This document shows positions 57,002 to 64,000 of a stretch of DNA of 64,000 nt, piece after piece (the first letter of the stretch is position 1; each line of letters opens with the position of its first letter). Made by a program: the position numbers and the translations under genes. The notes under the pieces are model-generated. The model searched no databases. It had not been told where the DNA came from and was given only the letters and a program-made list of their open reading frames with translations. Origin of the DNA: Parageobacillus sp. KH3-4 (lineage in GTDB: Bacteria > Bacillota > Bacilli > Bacillales > Anoxybacillaceae). The stretch covers positions 3,010,001-3,074,000 of the forward strand of contig NZ_AP025627.1 of NCBI RefSeq assembly GCF_022846435.1. Direction: 5' to 3'.

Positions 57002-58104
57002 CTTCTCCCCCGCTTCCTTATCATAAAATGACGGTTTTAAATTCAAATGCAAACGCATCATAACGGTGCATAGAAATCGCATCATGCCAAACGCCTGCCT
57101 GTTATCTAAAAACGCGACTTTCTCGATTTCCGCGACCGGATCATGCTCTTGCATATGCAAATTCTTCCGCTGTTGATTGCGGATGCGAATCTGCGGTGGT
57201 CGCTTTGAATTTTCAGCCCCAAGTCTGCTTCAATATATTGTAAACAGATGCTTCCAAATGTTCCTTTTTACCCCCGCCATCAAAGAAAAAAACCACATGA
57301 TAGCCACTTAACTATTCGCTAAAAACACTAGCAACAGTGCAAAAATCACCATAAAATAAAATCCATATCAAGCCCCCTGTTTCGCTGGCAGTTGTCGTTT
57401 CACCACGTATAAAGCGCATATGAACACCCCCCATATAAGCAACAGCATATACAAACAAATATAATCGTAGCAACAACAGCAGAACTCCATCCATTAGGAA
57501 AAAGGAAGAATGACAAAGGCTAAAAATAGATCGTCAATCCGATAAGAGGAAGCGATAGGATCTTGCTGTTGCGATATGAAATAACTGACGTACCGCCTGC
57601 GCATTGCCACCGAAAATTTCCCCGACCACATCACTCAATGTGCAAAAAGAAATAGAAAATCCTAGAACAATCGCATATTAAATAAACCCAAAACAACAAA
57701 CTGGATTTAATCAGGCGATAAGTAGTATCGATAAAAAATACCTATTGTCCAAAATGGCCGTTTTTTGTTTTGTTTCGTATTCCCACAACATATCGCCTGC
57801 CTCTGCTTTCTATTATAAGCCAATCGTACAAAAGTGATATACTTTTTTCATGCGTCCGGCAGAAATGGGGCGACAATCTGTTCTTCTTGTTTCCCTTCGA
57901 TGCTATCCCTCCCAAGTTGTTCGATTTCTTCTTTTGTCGCCGGCGATGTGATTGGCCAATCCCAGAAAACAATCCGTTTATAAACTTCTTTTTTGCACAT
58001 ATCGATAAAGATTCCTTGTAGTAGTCCGCCTGCTTCTTCTCATTTGGAGTTCCTTTATCAATGATTTTCCAGTCTACCAATGGAGTGATTCTTTTTTATA
58101 TTTT
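57002..58104. other. Decayed region with fragments of at least two unidentified genes
   Basis: On the minus strand about 57720-57310 gives hydrophobic pieces in changing frames (DVVGEIFGGNAQAVRQLFHI; LLLLRLYLFVYAVAYMGGVH; CLYGGCSYALYTWLKRQLPA), the look of a broken polytopic membrane protein. Around 58000-57855 a 50-codon frame with a ribosome site reads MCKKEVYKRIVFWDWPITSP then ATKEEIEQLGRDSIEGKQEE; it may be a fragment or a small protein. At 57300-57010 soluble-looking fragments (YHVVFFFDGGGKKEHLEASV; HDPVAEIEKVAFLDNRQAFG) follow. None could be assigned to a family. Confidence 0.45.
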
Positions 58105-58164
58105 TTAAAAAATAAGAGGGGCGACCTCTCAAAGGAAATTTTTATTCCCTCTCGGGTCAGCCCC
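58105..58164 (-). terminator. Terminator of aceA
   Basis: On the minus strand GGGGCTGACC pairs with GGTCGCCCC (one bulge) and is followed by TCTTATTTTTT, about 35 bp after the aceA stop. Confidence 0.78.
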
Positions 58165-58195
58165 TTCCCTTTTATATCAAATCCCCCATATCCCC

Positions 58196-59482
58196 TTATG
58201 CTGTGGTAAATTGTTCTTCTTCTGTCGAACCTTTTAACGCAATCGTCGACGATTGGCCGCCGGAGATCACTTGTGCCACTTCGTCGAAGTAACCAGTACC
58301 AACTTCGCGCTGATGTTTCGTAGCGGTGTAGCCATATTTTTCTGCAGCGAATTCCGCCTGTTGCAATTCTGCATATGCTGCCATGCCGCGTTCTTTGTAT
58401 CCGCGGGCCAATTCGAACATGCTGTAGTTTAACGTATGGAAGCCAGCGAGAGTCACGAACTGGAATTTGTAGCCCATTTTTCCAAGTTCTTTTTGGAAGT
58501 TGGCAATCGTTTCGTCGTCCAATTTTTTCTTCCAGTTGAATGACGGCGAGCAGTTGTAAGCAAGCAATTTGCCCGGGAATTTTTCATGAATTGCTTCTGC
58601 AAAGCGGCGCGCTTCTTCGAGGTTCGGCTCGCTTGTTTCGCACCAGATTAAATCTGCATATGGTGCGTATGCTAAGCCGCGGGCAATCGCTTGGTCAAGA
58701 CCTGCCCTCGTGCGGTAAAAACCTTCTGATGTCCGTTCGCCAGTAATAAATTCATGGTCGCGCGGGTCAATGTCACTCGTAATTAAATTCGCCGCATTCG
58801 CGTCTGTACGGGCGATTAGCACCGTCGGCACACCCATGACATCTGCTGCAAGACGTGCCGCAATCAAGTTGCGTACCGCTGTTTGCGTTGGAAGCAGCAC
58901 TTTTCCACCTAAGTGGCCGCATTTTTTTTCCGAAGAAAGTTGATCTTCGAAGTGAACGCCGGCTGCGCCTGCCTCAATCATCGCTTTCATCAATTCAAAC
59001 ACGTTTAATTGACCGCCAAAACCTGCTTCCGCATCGGCAACAATCGGCACGAAATAATCGGTATCACCGCTTCCTTCCAAATATTGAATTTGATCGGCGC
59101 GTTGCAGCGCTTGATTAATCCGTTTCACCACATGCGGCACGCTATTGGATGGATATAAGCTTTGATCCGGATACATTTGCCCGGCAAGGTTTGCATCAGC
59201 TGCAACTTGCCATCCGCTTAAGTAAATTGCTTTTAACCCCGCTTTCACTTGCTGGACTGCTTGGTTTCCAGTTAACGCGCCAAGCGCATTTACATAATCT
59301 TCCGTATTCAACAACTCCCAAAGTTTTTCTGCCCCGCGGCGCGCCAACGTATATTCGATGTCAAGCGAACCGCGCAACTTAATGACATCTTCCGCGCTAT
59401 ACGGACGGACAATTCCTCTCCAACGCTCCTCGTTTTTCCAACTTTCTTCTAATTGTTTGACACGTTCTGCAAAACTCGCCAT
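58196..59482 (-). CDS. aceA: Isocitrate lyase
   Basis: AceA splits isocitrate to succinate and glyoxylate, the first step of the glyoxylate shunt used for growth on acetate or fatty acids. The 428-residue protein has the catalytic signature KKCGHLGGK (about 184-192; Cys the base), DADAGFGG-type metal site (here [10 protein letters not shown]), [11 protein letters not shown] and [13 protein letters not shown]. Start: ATG 59482, 6 bp after GGGGGAAGG. Malate synthase is not adjacent. It is a single-gene unit with its own terminator. Confidence 0.96.
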   Translation of the reverse strand: MASFAERVKQLEESWKNEERWRGIVRPYSAEDVIKLRGSLDIEYTLARRGAEKLWELLNTEDYVNALGALTGNQAVQQVKAGLKAIYLSGWQVAADANLAGQMYPDQSLYPSNSVPHVVKRINQALQRADQIQYLEGSGDTDYFVPIVADAEAGFGGQLNVFELMKAMIEAGAAGVHFEDQLSSEKKCGHLGGKVLLPTQTAVRNLIAARLAADVMGVPTVLIARTDANAANLITSDIDPRDHEFITGERTSEGFYRTRAGLDQAIARGLAYAPYADLIWCETSEPNLEEARRFAEAIHEKFPGKLLAYNCSPSFNWKKKLDDETIANFQKELGKMGYKFQFVTLAGFHTLNYSMFELARGYKERGMAAYAELQQAEFAAEKYGYTATKHQREVGTGYFDEVAQVISGGQSSTIALKGSTEEEQFTTA

Positions 59483-59814
59483 TTTCCTTCCCCCATCCCT
59501 ATTGTTATAATACATTATTGTTTTGTACGTTGTTATTATATAACAGAATCCTAAAAAAGAAAACAGTTTTTTTGAAATTTTTTAAAAATCGCAGAAGATT
59601 GCCCTCATCGTATGCAATTTATTTGAACCGCTGCCACGTATAAAAAACGGCTTTGCTCTTTGATAAAAAGCCGTCTCCGGACCCGCTCGTGTTTTTCTTG
59701 CACAGCATAGCGTTGACAAATAGACTTATTAACGCATCCACTTGCGCCAAAGAAGTGTCACAAATGCCGTTCGTATAAATGGTTATTTTCCTGTATGATA
59801 ATGATAGGAGAGTG
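59483..59814. other. Intergenic stretch upstream of aceA and sco
   Basis: It holds the AT-rich aceA promoter region (59500-59570) and a hairpin ACGGCTTT/AAAGCCGT (about 59644-59671) with a T-run on the minus strand. A minus-strand frame ends at 59619, but lacks a ribosome site and known motifs and runs into the sco gene on the opposite strand. Confidence 0.45.
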
Positions 59815-60411
59815 ATGACGTTGAAAAAATTGTATTTATCGCTAACCATTTTATTTATCCTTTGTATTAGTGCCGGAGCGTTTTACTTCACCGTATACCG
59901 GCAAGCAAAAATGCAACTACCTAACGATGTCGTCATGGAAACAGCCTGGGGGGAGGAATATCGCCTTAGTGACGGGAAGTCAAAAATTCGCTTGCTGGAA
60001 TTTATGTATACGAACTGCCCGGATATTTGTCCAAACACGACGTTTCAAATGACAAAACTACGGGCAAAACTAGAACGTGAACATGTGTTTGGAAAAAACG
60101 TCGAATTCATCACTATTACTATCGATCCAAAACGGGATACCCGAGAAAAGCTACAAGCGTACGCAAAAACGTTTGGGGTCACCAACAGCAAGCAAGGCTG
60201 GCTGTTTTTGCGCGGGAGTGAAGCAGACACAAAAAAAGTCGCCGACGCCTTTGATTTCCAATATCGTGATCCCGGAAACGGCATGCTCGTCCACACGACG
60301 CTAACTTATTTATTAGATGAGAACGGGCGCGTGATTGAACAATTCGGCATGGGAAAAAAACGATTTCACGTACAGGAAGTTTATGAAGCAATTATGGACG
60401 AAATAAAATAA
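59815..60411 (+). CDS. SCO1/SenC-family copper/thiol protein
   Basis: A 198-residue protein with an N-terminal membrane anchor (about 5-25, LYLSLTILFILCISAGAFYF) and an external thioredoxin-like domain. The copper-binding/redox motif is CPDICP (about 65-70), and the conserved distal histidine lies in LVHTTLTY (about 153). FITITIDPKRDT is the usual SCO strand. Such proteins insert copper into the CuA site of cytochrome c oxidase; B. subtilis YpmQ/ScoA is the model. The start at ATG 59815 follows AGGAG; the neighbouring TTG at 59821 is possible. No oxidase genes are nearby. Confidence 0.88.
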   Translation: MTLKKLYLSLTILFILCISAGAFYFTVYRQAKMQLPNDVVMETAWGEEYRLSDGKSKIRLLEFMYTNCPDICPNTTFQMTKLRAKLEREHVFGKNVEFITITIDPKRDTREKLQAYAKTFGVTNSKQGWLFLRGSEADTKKVADAFDFQYRDPGNGMLVHTTLTYLLDENGRVIEQFGMGKKRFHVQEVYEAIMDEIK

Positions 60412-60476
60412 TTCAACAAACACTCATTTTTATTGCTCCCATCCCAAAGCTGCCGGCGCCATTTTTTTGCATAGTA

Positions 60477-60503
60477 AAAAACGTCCAAATGTGGACGTTT
60501 TTA
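60477..60503. terminator. Bidirectional terminator between sco and azlD
   Basis: AAAAACGTCCA, four bases, TGGACGTTTTTA form a short-loop perfect hairpin used by the convergent genes. Confidence 0.9.
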
Positions 60504-60806
60504 TACAAACAACGCGTAAACGCTTAACACCATAACGGATACGAGAACGACGATGATGACGTTCGCGCCGAGCCACGCCGATACAAATGCGCTTACCAAC
60601 CCAAGAATGCCAAACCAAACATCATCATTAATAAAAAAAATTCCCGGAATGATAAGCGCGCCTAATGTTGCGTACGGAACATTTTTCAAGACACCTTGCC
60701 AAAACGCCGGCAGCTTGACGCGCTGAAACACGACAAGCGGAAGCATGCGCGGAATATACGTCACAAGCCCCATGCCGATAATCATCCAAATGATCGTGCT
60801 ATTCAT
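60501..60806 (-). CDS. azlD: AzlD-family membrane protein, branched-chain amino acid export
   Basis: A 101-residue membrane protein with about four hydrophobic segments (IIWMIIGMGLVTYIPRMLPL near the start, VPYATLGALIIPGIFF, VWFGILGLVSAF, and VIIVVLVSVMVLSVYALF). It is the small partner of AzlC; together they export branched-chain amino acids or analogues. The start at ATG 60806 overlaps the azlC stop by 8 bp, after GAGGCGG. The lack of an Lrp-like azlB nearby means regulation is not visible. Confidence 0.87.
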   Translation of the reverse strand: MNSTIIWMIIGMGLVTYIPRMLPLVVFQRVKLPAFWQGVLKNVPYATLGALIIPGIFFINDDVWFGILGLVSAFVSAWLGANVIIVVLVSVMVLSVYALFV

Positions 60807-61518
60807 CTTGTTCCGCCTCGCTTTCTTTCGCAAACCATTGCACGATGATCGCAGCCGCTAATGTCGCGATCACCACCGACCATCCTTTGGAAATATGTAA
60901 GAAAATCGTGCATATGGAATTGATGATTGCCGCCATTCCCGCAAGCCAAACCGTTTTCCGCTGCTTTTTCAGCGCCGGAACGAGCAGTCCGATAAACATC
61001 GCATACAGCGCCACGGACATGCTTTCCTGCAAGCTTTTTGGCAAGTTTGCACCGACGCTGTATCCGATCGCCGAATTCACCACCCAGCTTCCGTATGCCA
61101 TCAGACCGAGCCCGAACATGTAAGACGCGTTGACCGTCCCTTCTTTCATTGCCGCCACGGAAAACGTTTCGTCAGTAATTCCAAACGCGTAAAGCGCTTT
61201 TTTCCAAAGCGCATCCGGTTCCGCTTTTTCATTTAACGAAGCTGACATTAGAAAATGGCGAATATTTAAAATAAACGTCGTCAACACAATTTCCAACGCC
61301 CCCGTGCCGACGGTAAGCAAATTTAACGCAATATATTGTGCTGCACCGGCGTACACGATCGCACTCATCATCATTGTTTCCACAAGCGTTAACCCCGTCG
61401 TTTTTGCAAGCAAGCCAAACGTAAGGGCAATCGGCATATAGCCGATCGCAATGGCCACCCCCGCTTGCACACCTTGGCGAAATGATGACGAAGTTGTCTC
61501 TGCCCATGTCGTCTCCAC
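60799..61518 (-). CDS. azlC: AzlC-family branched-chain amino acid exporter
   Basis: A 239-residue polytopic membrane protein (about seven or eight segments) with AzlC hallmarks GYMPIALTFGLLAKTTGLTL (about 26-45), SAIVYAGAAQYIALNLL, LNIRHFLMSASL and FGITDETFSVA. I place the start at GTG 61518, 7 bp after GGAGGAG, rather than at the ATG nine codons earlier, which lies upstream of that site. It forms a two-gene operon with azlD. Substrate choice (leucine, valine, azaleucine) is by family only. Confidence 0.88.
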   Translation of the reverse strand: METTWAETTSSSFRQGVQAGVAIAIGYMPIALTFGLLAKTTGLTLVETMMMSAIVYAGAAQYIALNLLTVGTGALEIVLTTFILNIRHFLMSASLNEKAEPDALWKKALYAFGITDETFSVAAMKEGTVNASYMFGLGLMAYGSWVVNSAIGYSVGANLPKSLQESMSVALYAMFIGLLVPALKKQRKTVWLAGMAAIINSICTIFLHISKGWSVVIATLAAAIIVQWFAKESEAEQDE

Positions 61519-61750
61519 CGCTTCTCCTCCTACTCTTTTCCGCATGTATTTATTTTCATTTATCTAAAAATTTTATCCTTTTTTCCACCACGCTGCAACA
61601 ACATCGGTTCTTCTTGGCAATAAAAAAATTATCTTCCGCAAAACGAATTATTGTTTTAATCGAATCGAACGAATAAAATGACTGAATTTTTGTGATATAC
61701 TTGAATTATTACTACATAACTGAAACATCGGCAAAAGGGGATGAAGGGAA

Positions 61751-62629
61751 ATGACTTTAAAACCGTATGTGCTGACGGAAAAAAATTTTTTTCTTTATCA
61801 AGAAGTGACATATCCGTTGGAAGAACGGGGATTGCAATTCGGCGACGGCGTTTATGAGGTGGTCCGCATCTACCAAGGAAACTATTTTTTATTGAAAGAA
61901 CATATCGATCGCCTATACCGCTCGGCAGAAGCGATCCGCCTAGCTGTGCCTTTCGAAAAAGAAGAGCTCATTGACAAGCTCGAACAGCTGCGGAAAATGA
62001 ACGACGTCAAAGAAGACGCGATCGTCTATCTCCAAGTTACAAGAGGAAGCTTCCCGCGCTCTCACGCGTTTCCGGCCGAGAATCGCCCGAACTTGTGCGC
62101 TTACATTCGCGAAATGCCAAGAAAATTGCAGGAAATCGAAAACGGAGTGCGGGCGATTTTAATGCGCGATGTCCGCTGGGAATATTGCTATATTAAGAGC
62201 TTAAACCTTCTTCCAAACGTGCTGGCAAAACAAGAAGCAGCAGAACGCGGGGCATTTGAGGCGATCTTTTATCGAGACGGAAAAATCACCGAAGGTAGCT
62301 CCTCCAACATTTTCCTTGCCAAAGATGGAAAAGTGTACACACATCCGGCGACGGAGCGCATTTTAAACGGCGTTACCCGCATGAAAGTGAAGCAATTTTG
62401 CGATTCGTTGCATATCCCATTTGTCGAAGAAGCGTTCTCTATCGAAGATATCGCCAAAGCGGATGAAATGTTTTTAACAAGCACAACATCAAGTATCATT
62501 CCAATCATCCAAGTCGAAGAGCAGCTCATTGGCGGCGGAAAACCGGGAGAAGTTACCAGAAAACTGCAAGCTGCTTATGAAGAAGCGGCGGGACTTGCTG
62601 TAAAAAACAAAAGCGCATCACGTGAGTAA
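61751..62629 (+). CDS. dat: D-amino acid aminotransferase (D-alanine transaminase)
   Basis: A 292-residue class IV PLP enzyme that makes D-glutamate from D-alanine and 2-oxoglutarate for peptidoglycan and gamma-polyglutamate. The PLP lysine is in YIKSLNLLPNVLAKQEA (about 146), with the preceding RDVRWEY, GKITEGSSSNIF (about 177-188) and SIIPIIQVEEQLIGGGKPG. These match Bacillus D-AAT rather than IlvE. GGGATGAAGGGAAATG gives the start. It lies alone, divergent from azlCD. Confidence 0.93.
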   Translation: MTLKPYVLTEKNFFLYQEVTYPLEERGLQFGDGVYEVVRIYQGNYFLLKEHIDRLYRSAEAIRLAVPFEKEELIDKLEQLRKMNDVKEDAIVYLQVTRGSFPRSHAFPAENRPNLCAYIREMPRKLQEIENGVRAILMRDVRWEYCYIKSLNLLPNVLAKQEAAERGAFEAIFYRDGKITEGSSSNIFLAKDGKVYTHPATERILNGVTRMKVKQFCDSLHIPFVEEAFSIEDIAKADEMFLTSTTSSIIPIIQVEEQLIGGGKPGEVTRKLQAAYEEAAGLAVKNKSASRE

Positions 62630-62635
62630 CTTAGG

Positions 62636-62665
62636 AAAGCGGGGAATCGCTCCCCGCTTTTTCCA
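62636..62665. terminator. Bidirectional terminator between dat and the ABC operon
   Basis: AAAGCGGGGA, five bases, TCCCCGCTTTTT form a perfect hairpin. Confidence 0.92.
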
Positions 62666-63463
62666 TCAACCTAGCACTGCCCGATCGCTGGCGAATTGGC
62701 TGCCGCGGATGCGCTGAAATTCTTGCAGCAGCCGTTCGACCGTCAATGATTGTTTTTCGTTTCCGTTCGCTTCGAAAATAATTTGCCCCCGATCCATCAT
62801 AATCAGGCGGTTGCCCAAGCGAAGCGCTTGTTCCATATTGTGCGTAACCATTAATGTCGTCAGCTTATATTTTTCAACAATCTCTTTCGTCAGCTCCGTA
62901 ATCAGCTCCGCCCGCGCCGGGTCGAGAGCCGCTGTATGTTCATCCAAAAGGAGCAAATCCGGTTTTGTAAACGTCGCCATTAAAAGCGACAAAGCTTGGC
63001 GCTCCCCCCCGGACAACAAGCCGACTTTCGCAGTTAAACGATTTTCCAAACCGAGATGAAGCGTCTCAAGCGCCTCACGGAAAAAGTCACGGCGCTTTTT
63101 CGTCACCCCGAATGTTAACGTGCGCCGCTTCGTACGGTTATAAGCAAGCGCCAAATTTTCTTCAATCGTCATATTCGGAGCTGTGCCAGCAAGCGGGTCC
63201 TGAAACACGCGGCCGATATAGCGAGCCCGCTCATGTTCCCGAAGCGACGTGACGTCTTTTCCGTTGATCCAGACAGAACCAGTGTCAGGGAAGAGCCGTC
63301 CAGAGATAATGTTCATCATCGTCGATTTTCCCGCACCGTTGCTGCCGATGATCGTGACGAAATCGCCGGGAGCCAGCGTCAAATTGATCGACTGCAATGC
63401 TACCTTTTCATCGATCGTTCCTTCATTAAATATTTTTGTAACCTGTTTAAGCGCTAGCAACAT
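62666..63463 (-). CDS. ABC transporter ATP-binding protein
   Basis: A 265-residue ATPase with Walker A GSNGAGKST (about 39-47), Q-loop FQDP, signature LSGGERQAL, Walker B DLLLLDEHTAALDP and the switch histidine in VTHNMEQA. It serves with the permease upstream, whose end it overlaps by 17 bp; the pair looks like the importers that use PF04392-type binding proteins (TrpXYZ-like, tryptophan or tyrosine uptake). The ATG at 63463 follows GAGGGGGGAG. The binding protein gene should lie upstream of the window edge. The substrate is uncertain. Confidence 0.88.
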   Translation of the reverse strand: MLLALKQVTKIFNEGTIDEKVALQSINLTLAPGDFVTIIGSNGAGKSTMMNIISGRLFPDTGSVWINGKDVTSLREHERARYIGRVFQDPLAGTAPNMTIEENLALAYNRTKRRTLTFGVTKKRRDFFREALETLHLGLENRLTAKVGLLSGGERQALSLLMATFTKPDLLLLDEHTAALDPARAELITELTKEIVEKYKLTTLMVTHNMEQALRLGNRLIMMDRGQIIFEANGNEKQSLTVERLLQEFQRIRGSQFASDRAVLG

Positions 63464-64000
63464 GCTCCCCCCTCTCTTGCGCTTTACGCTTTTTACGCCG
63501 TTTTTCTTTTTGCGCCGCGATAATGTTTGGGACAATGAGAGCAATCATTACGATAACTGCCGTAATGAGCTTTACGTCTCCTGTTTCCAAAAACTGCACG
63601 CGCAAAGCAAGCGCCAAAATAATACGATACACAATCGCTCCGCCAATGACTGCCAATGTCGCGCGCGCAATCGTGCGGGATCCAAACAGCGCTTCCCCGA
63701 TAATGACTGAAGCAAGCCCGATGACAATCATGCCGATTCCCATGCCGACATCACTAAACCCGCCATATTGCGCGACAAGCGCCCCCGAAAAAGCAACGAG
63801 CGCATTAGATAAACCAAGCCCGAAAATTGTCAGCCAATCAGTGTTAGCGGAAAAACTGGAAACCATTTGCTTATTATCGCCCGTCGCGCGCAACGCTAAG
63901 CCGATTTCCGTTTTCAACAATTGATCAAGAAGCAGTTTGATAACTATGACAACAAAAGCCATCGTCACAAAAATCGCCCATGTGCGCGGCACAAATCCCG
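63447..64000 (-). CDS. ABC transporter permease (partial, truncated by window edge)
   Basis: Only the last 184 or so residues are inside the window; the frame continues beyond position 64000. The visible part has four or five hydrophobic segments and LKTEIGLALRATGDNKQMVS, the LivH/RbsC-like coupling region, GLSNALVAFSGALVAQ and GMGIGMIVIGLASVIIGEAL. The basic tail EKRRKKRKAQERG ends the protein. It belongs with the ATPase at 62666-63463. This permease type is found with PF04392-family binding proteins. A start inside the window (GTG near 63992) would remove most of the membrane domain and is unlikely. Confidence 0.85.
   Translation of the reverse strand, partial: GFVPRTWAIFVTMAFVVIVIKLLLDQLLKTEIGLALRATGDNKQMVSSFSANTDWLTIFGLGLSNALVAFSGALVAQYGGFSDVGMGIGMIVIGLASVIIGEALFGSRTIARATLAVIGGAIVYRIILALALRVQFLETGDVKLITAVIVMIALIVPNIIAAQKEKRRKKRKAQERGEHVASA

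Noticed and set aside
59619-59849. 76-codon minus-strand frame between aceA and sco
   Set aside because: It overlaps the start of the SCO gene and lacks a ribosome site. The hairpin within it reads as a terminator, not as coding structure.
60477-60503. Hairpins near gene ends as possible small RNAs
   Set aside because: All short-loop hairpins with T tails in the window lie directly behind genes and are explained as terminators.

Overview
The window looks like chromosome from a thermophilic, endospore-forming, competence-capable Firmicute of the Geobacillus/Parageobacillus group. Supporting signs are strong AGGAGG-type ribosome sites, a gerP spore-coat operon with sigma-K-like promoters, comK, addAB, an S-box riboswitch, a neopullulanase matching the Geobacillus stearothermophilus type, and several blocks in the order known from the Bacillus subtilis yhj/yis region. 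I see no rRNA, tRNA or CRISPR array. Gene identities come from recognised family motifs and remembered protein sequences; no database search was run.

Left part (1-8.6 kb): the start of a lactate-permease-like gene, divergent from an XRE-cupin regulator whose gene is surrounded by three identical 10-bp palindromes; a SAM-I riboswitch in front of yitJ-metH (methionine synthesis and methylene-folate reduction); a short-chain dehydrogenase; and a decayed alcohol dehydrogenase tail.

Formaldehyde block (8.6-17.9 kb): hxlA-hxlB fix formaldehyde onto ribulose-5-phosphate and isomerise the product to fructose-6-phosphate. Downstream are the activator hxlR and a zwf-gndA-pgi operon, which can turn fructose-6-phosphate back into ribulose-5-phosphate with release of CO2, giving a dissimilatory ribulose monophosphate cycle. 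Between them lies a three-gene operon for a nitrilase-family hydrolase and two GNAT acyltransferases. Near-identical promoter elements precede hxlAB, zwf and, in inverted orientation, the nitrilase operon, and a weaker copy overlaps the hxlR promoter. I infer one HxlR regulon that includes the uncharacterised hydrolase/acyltransferase operon. This is the most interesting signal in the window.

Maltodextrin block (18.3-26.7 kb): malR, a frameshifted secreted alpha-amylase, the permease genes mdxG-mdxF and binding protein mdxE, all on the minus strand, divergent from neopullulanase nplT. CcpA/MalR-type operators lie between. An AraC-type regulator survives only as a C-terminal scrap.

yis/ger/yhj block (27-55 kb): asnO, a DUF2777 protein, a FIST-PAS-GGDEF-EAL signalling protein, yisL, rocD, a YisK-type hydrolase, a Spo0E-like phosphatase, an acyl-CoA synthetase, a gerP cluster enlarged by two extra GerPF-like genes with back-to-back sigma-K-like promoters, the DNA repair genes sbcC-sbcD-addA-addB, a signal peptidase, a TVP38 membrane protein and comK.

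Right part (55-64 kb): a dead IS3-type element, an SGNH esterase, about 1 kb of decayed sequence, isocitrate lyase, a SCO-type copper/thiol protein, azlCD, a D-amino acid transaminase and the end of an ABC transporter operon that runs out of the window.
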